A DNA stretch of 5,464 nucleotides from Dialister sp. UBA734. GTDB lineage: Bacteria; Bacillota; Negativicutes; Veillonellales; Dialisteraceae. The notes beneath the pieces were generated by a model that was given only the letters and a program-made list of their open reading frames with translations, ran no database searches and was not told where the DNA came from. Of the stretch, positions 1-3,399 are shown piece by piece. Every line of letters begins with the position of its first letter. Position 1 is the stretch's first letter. The stretch is taken from positions 4,291 through 9,754 of the forward strand of contig DBLC01000106.1 in NCBI GenBank assembly GCA_002297935.1, given 5' to 3'. A program made the position numbers and the translations under genes.

Positions 1-24
1 CAAGAATAATTTCAAACCATGAGT

Positions 25-58
25 AAATCAGTGCTTCCCTAGGCAAATGTGATTTTTT
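25..58 (+). terminator. Possible Rho-independent terminator of an upstream gene
   Basis: AAATCA (25-30) can pair with TGATTT (50-55), with a short inner TGC/GCA pairing (32-34 with 43-45), and a T run (53-58) follows. The stem is GC-poor and has internal loops, so this is a weak candidate. Its position before the remA promoter region would suit the end of whatever gene lies to the left; no coding part of that gene can be recognised in the window. Confidence 0.3.
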
Positions 59-65
59 CAATAAA

Positions 66-91
66 GAGTCACCAGTCACGAGTCACCAGTC
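66..91. repeat. Short CCAGTCA-type heptamer array (partial copy)
   Basis: About 3.5 tandem units of a 7-base word (AGTCACC/AGTCACG) lie here: GAGTCACCAGTCAC is followed by GAGTCACCAGTC. The same word builds both arms of the larger inverted array at 1446-1519; this copy matches the right-hand arm in orientation and has no facing arm. The two copies flank remA, gmk and rpoZ. Such short dispersed repeats are usually non-coding, and nothing here suggests a protein. Confidence 0.7.
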
Positions 92-112
92 TACCATTTT
101 TAATAGTAAAAG

Positions 113-150
113 CTAACATTTCTTGCCAATTCATGGTATACTTATATAAA
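113..150 (+). promoter_or_regulatory. Candidate sigma-A promoter for remA-gmk-rpoZ
   Basis: Two overlapping sigma-70-type readings are possible. The first is an extended -10, TGG followed by TATACT (134-142), with CTAACA (113-118) 18 bp upstream. The second is TTGCCA (123-128) and TATAAA (145-150) with a 16 bp spacer, each 5/6 to consensus. Either gives a leader of roughly 40-50 nt before remA. Start-site mapping would separate the two. Confidence 0.45.
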
Positions 151-182
151 TACCGATTCATTCGGAATAAATTCAATGATGT

Positions 183-190
183 AAGGGGAG
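183..190 (+). promoter_or_regulatory. Ribosome binding site that decides the remA start
   Basis: AAGGGGAG ends only 1 nt before the ATG at 192, too close for initiation there, but 7 nt before the in-frame GTG at 198, the usual spacing. This favours GTG 198 as the start codon. Confidence 0.7.
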
Positions 191-197
191 TATGACA

Positions 198-473
198 GTG
201 GGTTTTTCATTAATTAATATCGGTTTTGGTAATATGGCAGCCGCTGCACGAGTGATGGCTATCATCAGTCCGGAATCTGCACCGGTGAAACGCATGATTC
301 AGGATTCCCGTGATAAAGGCGAATTGATTGATGCTACTTATGGTAGAAAAACAAGAGCGGTCCTCATCATGGATAGCGGGCAGATTATCCTTTCTGCGGT
401 ACAGCCAGAAACCATTTCTCACAGACTGATGAATAAAGACGTTGTTACCAATGAAGGAATGGATGAAAACTGA
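198..473 (+). CDS. remA: RemA family (DUF370) DNA-binding regulator
   Basis: This encodes a 91-residue protein of the RemA/DUF370 family. In Bacillus subtilis RemA is a small ring-forming DNA-binding protein that activates biofilm matrix operons; its targets in other phyla are largely unknown. Family hallmarks are LINIGFGN (5-12), SPESAPVKRMIQ (24-35), LIDATYGR (43-50) and ILSAVQPET (64-72). I chose the GTG at 198 rather than the ATG at 192 because the ribosome binding site is 7 nt away, and because this start aligns residue for residue with the N terminus of B. subtilis RemA as I remember it. Arg18 and Arg50 then keep their numbers, while Arg51 is Lys here. It is the first gene of a compact cluster and its TGA overlaps the gmk ATG by 1 nt. 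Assignment is secure; the regulon is not predictable from this sequence. Confidence 0.93.
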   Translation: MGFSLINIGFGNMAAAARVMAIISPESAPVKRMIQDSRDKGELIDATYGRKTRAVLIMDSGQIILSAVQPETISHRLMNKDVVTNEGMDEN

Positions 474-1123
474 TGGAAACAACACAGAAAAAAGACGAAG
501 GCATTCTCCTGGTCGTCTCGGGGCCCAGCGGGGCAGGGAAGGGAACCATTTGTGATGCCATTCGCAAACTCTATCCAGATTTGCAGTATTCCGTTTCTAT
601 GACCACCCGTCAGCCTAGAAATGGGGAAGTGGAAGGAAAAAGCTATTTCTTCCGTACCAATGAACAGTTTGAAAAATTAATCGCCGAAGATGCTTTCCTG
701 GAATATGCCAAAGTGTATGACCACTACTACGGCACACCGAAAAAGCGGGCCCTCGATATGATCGGTGACGGCAAATCGGTTCTCCTGGAAATCGATATCC
801 AGGGTGCTATGCAAGTGAAAGAAAGATATCCGAAGGGCGTCTTCATTTACATCGTTCCGCCGTCTCTGGAAATCCTCTCTGGTCGACTTCACCGGCGGGG
901 CACCGATTCGGAAGAAGTGATTGAAAAACGACTGGCACAGATTACCAGCGAACTGGCTATGGCCCATAAATACGATTACATCGTAGTGAATGATAAACTG
1001 GAAGATGCCATTCACAAGACCTGCTCCATCTTGGAAGCAGAAAAATGCAAACTGTCCCGCAACGAAGGACAGATTGAAACCATTTTTAAACAGTATATTA
1101 ATAAGGAGGTACCTTTAAAATGA
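473..1123 (+). CDS. gmk: Guanylate kinase
   Basis: Cytosolic ATP:GMP phosphotransferase making GDP from GMP, essential for GTP, dGTP and nucleic acid synthesis. The 216-residue length is normal for the family. The P-loop GPSGAGKGT is at 17-25. The GMP-binding segment SMTTRQPRNGEVEGKSY (42-58) carries the Thr-Thr-Arg and Pro-Arg-x-Gly-Glu signatures. YYGTP is at 85-89, LEIDIQGA at 105-112, the lid RLHRRGTDSEEVIEKRL at 138-154, and YDYIVVND at 167-174. The start ATG overlaps the remA stop (TGATG). The nearest Shine-Dalgarno-like AAGGA (454-458) is 14 nt away, rather far, so translation probably depends on reinitiation after remA. In Firmicutes Gmk is a known (p)ppGpp target, and omega, encoded next, contributes to a ppGpp site in proteobacterial RNA polymerase; whether that linkage holds here is inference. 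All expected motifs are present. Confidence 0.98.
   Translation: METTQKKDEGILLVVSGPSGAGKGTICDAIRKLYPDLQYSVSMTTRQPRNGEVEGKSYFFRTNEQFEKLIAEDAFLEYAKVYDHYYGTPKKRALDMIGDGKSVLLEIDIQGAMQVKERYPKGVFIYIVPPSLEILSGRLHRRGTDSEEVIEKRLAQITSELAMAHKYDYIVVNDKLEDAIHKTCSILEAEKCKLSRNEGQIETIFKQYINKEVPLK
1103..1110 (+). promoter_or_regulatory. Consensus ribosome binding site of rpoZ inside the gmk 3' end
   Basis: AAGGAGGT is a perfect anti-16S match, 9 nt before the ATG at 1120 and 12 nt before the second in-frame ATG at 1123. It supports starting rpoZ at 1120. It lies within gmk coding sequence and fixes the last gmk codons. It is the strongest ribosome binding site in the cluster, so omega may be made independently of coupling to gmk. 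Confidence 0.85.
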
Positions 1124-1320
1124 TGTGTTATCCTTCTATTGACAGCCTTGTCAAGAAAGTAGATTCCAAGTACACCTTAGTTACCCTGGCAGCTATGCGT
1201 TCTCGCGAACTCACCGACGGCCAGCTTCCACTGATTGCCAATGCAGAAGGCAAAAAAGCCCCCACCATTGCCTTGGAAGAAATCTACGAAGACAAAATCA
1301 CATATACCTTTGAAAAATAA
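1120..1320 (+). CDS. rpoZ: DNA-directed RNA polymerase omega subunit
   Basis: Small RNA polymerase subunit that clasps the beta-prime C-terminal region and aids core assembly. The 66-residue protein is at the short end for the family. YPSIDSLVKKVDSKYTLVTL (4-23) followed by AAMRSREL (24-31) is the conserved omega N-terminal helix region. KAPTIALEEIYEDKITY (46-62) is the second conserved block. A Met-Met start (ATGATG) follows the consensus ribosome binding site at 1103-1110. The start overlaps the gmk stop by 4 nt (ATGA). This gmk-rpoZ pairing is typical of Firmicutes, where coaBC usually follows closely; here a repeat-bearing gap of about 250 bp intervenes. No defect is visible. Confidence 0.95.
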   Translation: MMCYPSIDSLVKKVDSKYTLVTLAAMRSRELTDGQLPLIANAEGKKAPTIALEEIYEDKITYTFEK

Positions 1321-1326
1321 GAATAT

Positions 1327-1386
1327 AAGGCAGGAAGTAGCCATGAGCGACAGCCCTTTGAGGCGGATCATGTCATTTCTTGCCTT
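1327..1386 (+). other. Long imperfect stem-loop after rpoZ, possible attenuator or processing site
   Basis: AAGGCAGGAA (1327-1336) pairs with TTCTTGCCTT (1377-1386) through ten pairs including one G-U. Inside, CATGA (1342-1346) pairs with TCATG (1368-1372) and GCC (1353-1355) with GGC (1362-1364), giving one elongated rod broken by internal loops. Only four T follow the last pair region (1385-1388), so a Rho-independent terminator is possible but weak. An RNA processing or stabilising structure, or the relic of a small mobile element, fits equally well. It has no recognisable riboswitch core. Confidence 0.4.
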
Positions 1387-1445
1387 TTCGTATGAAATGT
1401 GAATGCACCGCTGGTGTGTCACTATGTATGATAACGCATGACATC

Positions 1446-1519
1446 GGTGACTGGTGACTGGCGACTGGTAACTAGGGAAACATATTCGCCTAGTCACCAG
1501 TCACCAGTCACTAGTCACC
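1446..1519. repeat. Inverted array of TGACTGG heptamers forming a 31 bp hairpin
   Basis: The left arm (1446-1476) is built of four tandem heptamers of the GACTGGT type. The right arm (1489-1519) is four of the complementary ACCAGTC type. The arms match at 28 of 31 positions, and one of the three differences still gives a G-U pair in RNA. The 12-base loop spans 1477-1488. The word also occurs at 66-91. It lies in the rpoZ-coaBC gap and its left part is read in frame upstream of coaBC, but no translation signal precedes it. It is best seen as a REP/BIME-like or non-autonomous palindromic element; no transposase is present nearby. Confidence 0.85.
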
Positions 1520-1557
1520 CATACATGCCCATCGTAATAAGAGGAAACTCCTCATTT

Positions 1558-1565
1558 AGGAAGGA
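1558..1565 (+). promoter_or_regulatory. Ribosome binding site that decides the coaBC start
   Basis: AGGAAGGA lies 7 nt before the ATG at 1573. The open frame continues upstream to an ATG at 1438 through the heptamer hairpin, but that start lacks such a site, so 1573 is the start to use. Confidence 0.8.
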
Positions 1566-1572
1566 CAGACTG

Positions 1573-2775
1573 ATGTTTGAAAATAAACATATCGTTGTAG
1601 GAATCGCAGGCGGTATCGCCGCATACAAAGCAGCCGGACTGGTGAGCCAACTCAGACAGAAAGGGGCTGATGTACACTGCATCATGACAGCCAATGCAGC
1701 CAAACTGGTGACACCCATCACCTTTGGCGAACTGTCTGGCAATGATGTCACCGTGGACATGTTTGCCAATATCAGCAAATGGGATGTAGAACACATCGCT
1801 CTGGCGAAACTGGCCGACGTCTTTGTCATTGCTCCTGCTACTGCAGATATCATTGGGAAAGTAGCCAATGGTATCGCTGACGATATGCTCTCTACCACCA
1901 TTATGGCCACCAAAGCTAAAGTGCTTTTCGTACCGTCCATGAATACCAACATGTACGAAAATCCCATCGTGCAGGCCAATATGGAAAAACTGAAATCCTT
2001 TGGCTATGAATTTGTAGAACCAGAAACAGGACACCTGGCCTGCAATACCAGCGGTAAAGGTCGCTTCCCGGCTCTGGAAACCATTATGGAAGGCATTGAA
2101 AAATGTCTCTTCGGCCGTCAGCTCCTGAAAGGGAAAAAGATCATCGTCTCCGCCGGTGGCACCCAGGAAAATATTGACCCTGTCCGTTACATCAGCAATC
2201 GCTCCAGCGGACGCCAGGGTTATGCCATTGCCAAAGCCGCTGCCATGGAAGATGCCGATGTGACTTTGGTGAGCTGTACCACCGCACTTCCTGTACCAGC
2301 CGGTGTCAAAGTGGTCTATGTCCACGACGCCAGAGAACTGGATAAGGCCATGAATGAACTGTACGACACCTGTGATGCAGCCATCATGGCAGCCGCTGTT
2401 TCCGACTACCGCCCGACCGTACAGGCAACCCAGAAAATCAAAAAAGAAGACAACGATTGCCTTCACATCGACCTCACCCAGAATCCGGATATTCTCTTCG
2501 GCTTGGGACAGAAGAAAACCCACCAGATCCTGGTAGGCTTTGCTGCCGAAACCCAGGACGTGATCGAACACGGCAAATCCAAACTGAAACGGAAAAACCT
2601 GGATATGCTGGTGGCTAATGATGTCGCTATGCCCGGTGCAGGTTTCAACGTGTCCACCAATATCGCCTCTTTGCTTTATAAAGACGGACATATGGAACAG
2701 TACCCGAAGATGTCAAAGGACGAACTTGGTAGAGTCATCATCACTAAAATTGCAGACCTCTTAGAAAGCCGATAA
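1573..2775 (+). CDS. coaBC: Bifunctional phosphopantothenoylcysteine decarboxylase / phosphopantothenate-cysteine ligase
   Basis: Two consecutive steps of coenzyme A synthesis: the CoaB part joins 4'-phosphopantothenate to cysteine (CTP-dependent in bacteria), and the FMN-bound CoaC part decarboxylates the product to 4'-phosphopantetheine. The 400 residues match the usual full length. CoaC covers about 1-180: GIAGGIAAYKA (10-20), catalytic His74 in VEHIALAK, APATAD (88-92), PSMNTNMYENP (121-131) with Asn124, and the active-site lid Cys157 in LACNTSGKGR (155-164). Asn158 sits where the motif usually has Gly. CoaB covers about 188-400: SAGGTQENIDPVRYISNRSS (193-212), AAAVSDYRP (273-281), KIKK (288-291), VGFAAET (321-327), VANDV (347-351) and FNVSTN (358-363). 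A short upstream extension of the frame encodes only repeat DNA and is not part of the protein. The priA gene often found next in Firmicutes is absent. Confidence 0.97.
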   Translation: MFENKHIVVGIAGGIAAYKAAGLVSQLRQKGADVHCIMTANAAKLVTPITFGELSGNDVTVDMFANISKWDVEHIALAKLADVFVIAPATADIIGKVANGIADDMLSTTIMATKAKVLFVPSMNTNMYENPIVQANMEKLKSFGYEFVEPETGHLACNTSGKGRFPALETIMEGIEKCLFGRQLLKGKKIIVSAGGTQENIDPVRYISNRSSGRQGYAIAKAAAMEDADVTLVSCTTALPVPAGVKVVYVHDARELDKAMNELYDTCDAAIMAAAVSDYRPTVQATQKIKKEDNDCLHIDLTQNPDILFGLGQKKTHQILVGFAAETQDVIEHGKSKLKRKNLDMLVANDVAMPGAGFNVSTNIASLLYKDGHMEQYPKMSKDELGRVIITKIADLLESR

Positions 2776-2788
2776 ATACTGGCTTTTT
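2763..2788 (+). terminator. Weak terminator hairpin overlapping the coaBC stop
   Basis: AAAGCC (2765-2770) pairs with GGCTTT (2781-2786), extendable by a G-U and an A-T pair, followed by T residues to 2788. The loop is 10 nt. The left arm is inside the final coaBC codons. It is a modest Rho-independent candidate that may act together with the stronger hairpin at 2881-2920. Confidence 0.4.
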
Positions 2789-2880
2789 AGCGTTTTTTAG
2801 GCAAGCCTGTTTTTGCTTTGCCGTGAAACATCCACTAATAATCAGTGCTTTTGGCACTCTCTACAACTAAAACCATATAG

Positions 2881-2920
2881 AAAAAGAGACTTCCAATCTA
2901 ATGAAGGAGGTCTCTTTTTT
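2881..2920 (+). terminator. Strong Rho-independent terminator
   Basis: The left arm 2881-2894 (AAAAAGAGACTTCC) pairs over 14 positions with the right arm 2906-2919 (GGAGGTCTCTTTTT), with one G-U pair and an 11 nt loop. The stem runs into a six-T tract (2915-2920). The five A at its left edge mean it could also terminate leftward transcription. It most likely ends the coaBC transcript and insulates the exoprotein locus. Confidence 0.85.
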
Positions 2921-3128
2921 GGTTCCTATGAAATTTATGTATATATTTATTGGATATACGTTTTCAAATTCCATTTCCTGAAATTAATTACTCATTCTTA
3001 GGACCAGTTTCCCAGTGTGATCATAGAAGATTTTTATATTAAGCAAATAAATCTATGAATAGCAAAAATAATGTTAGTTTTAAATGAACTCATACTTTAG
3101 TTTATATTTAACAAAGTATATATTTCCC

Positions 3129-3145
3129 TTGATAAAATCTATCAA
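3129..3145. promoter_or_regulatory. Possible operator palindrome upstream of the exoprotein leader
   Basis: TTGATA (3129-3134) and TATCAA (3140-3145) form a perfect inverted repeat around a 5 bp centre. It resembles an FNR/CRP-family half-site pair, but the spacing (TTGAT, 7 bp, ATCAA) is wider than the FNR consensus. It lies about 85 bp before the candidate -35 element. In DNA this AT-rich, chance occurrence is plausible. Confidence 0.3.
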
Positions 3146-3230
3146 AATGAGACAAGGCGCATCTCTTAAAATTCTGCAAAAATCATGGAGAACCATCCGT
3201 TTATTATAGAGGAAAGATGATCATAAGGTT

Positions 3231-3259
3231 TTGCAAATGCTCATTATCAGTGCTAGAAT
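3231..3259 (+). promoter_or_regulatory. Extended -10 promoter for the exoprotein leader
   Basis: TTGCAA (3231-3236) and TAGAAT (3254-3259) are separated by exactly 17 bp, and TGC sits directly before the -10 hexamer as an extended -10 element. Transcription would start near 3266, giving a leader of about 47 nt before the signal-peptide ATG. The following ribosome binding site GGAGGG (3300-3305) is also intact. Confidence 0.5.
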
Positions 3260-3312
3260 GAGTAATCAAGAAGCAAAAAAGAAAAGACCAACATGTTGTG
3301 GAGGGATACTAT

Positions 3313-3399
3313 ATGAAAAATAGATGCATAATTATACCCATCATGGCTGTATGCCTTGGTATGCAAGTATCCGTAGATGCTGCAGATATATTACCATGA
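3313..3399 (+). pseudogene. Signal-peptide remnant of an FhaB/CdiA-type exoprotein (5' fragment)
   Basis: A 28-codon frame that stops at TGA (3397-3399). A ribosome binding site GGAGGG (3300-3305) lies 7 nt upstream. The peptide has a basic N terminus (Lys2, Arg4), a hydrophobic core IIIPIMAVCLGM (6-17), and a polar end VSVDAAD (19-25) with an AxA-like cleavage region near Asp22-Ala24: a standard Sec signal peptide. The Cys at 14 is not in a proper lipobox. The extended signal region of many large exoproteins is absent. Its stop overlaps the ATG of the next frame (ATGA), which encodes the haemagglutinin repeats. I infer that this is the surviving 5' end of the same exoprotein gene, cut off by a deletion or frameshift. 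It could instead be a coupled leader peptide, which I think less likely. Confidence 0.65.

Larger units (their letters stand above)
2776..3312. other. AT-rich intergenic region without a credible gene
   Basis: About 540 bp between coaBC and the exoprotein leader. It holds a hairpin AGTGC/GCACT (2844-2858), the strong terminator (2881-2920), a very AT-rich stretch from about 2930 to 3150, a palindrome (3129-3145) and an extended -10 promoter (3231-3259). A short open frame at 2813-3001 runs through the terminator stem, has no ribosome binding site and looks random. No transposase remnant or RNA gene was recognised. Base composition is clearly more AT-rich than in the housekeeping genes, consistent with a boundary between core and accessory DNA. 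Confidence 0.6.

Noticed and set aside
1404..1432. Promoter for coaBC (TGCACC and TATGAT)
   Set aside because: The spacing is 17 bp but the -35 match is only 3/6 and there is no extended -10. Too weak to list.
66..1519. CRISPR array made of the AGTCACC repeats
   Set aside because: The units are 7 bases, directly abutting, with no unique spacers and with inverted arms. No cas gene is present.
1552..2691. Long minus-strand open frame (379 codons) opposite coaBC
   Set aside because: It lies wholly antisense to a gene with every CoaBC motif, its translation is rich in His, Phe and Cys with no recognisable domain, and it has no ribosome binding site. It is a by-product of the codon bias of coaBC.
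2813..3001. Short plus-strand open frame after coaBC
   Set aside because: It runs through the terminator hairpin, has no ribosome binding site and gives an aromatic-rich, low-complexity product from AT-rich DNA.
3316..3320. Phase variation at the A5 run in the leader
   Set aside because: Adding one A gives an immediate TAG, and losing one A gives a TAA within a few codons. Neither joins the leader to the repeat frame.
3313..3354. Lipoprotein signal with Cys14
   Set aside because: The residues before the Cys (Met-Ala-Val) do not form a good lipobox, and a hydrophobic stretch continues after it. A standard Sec signal fits better.
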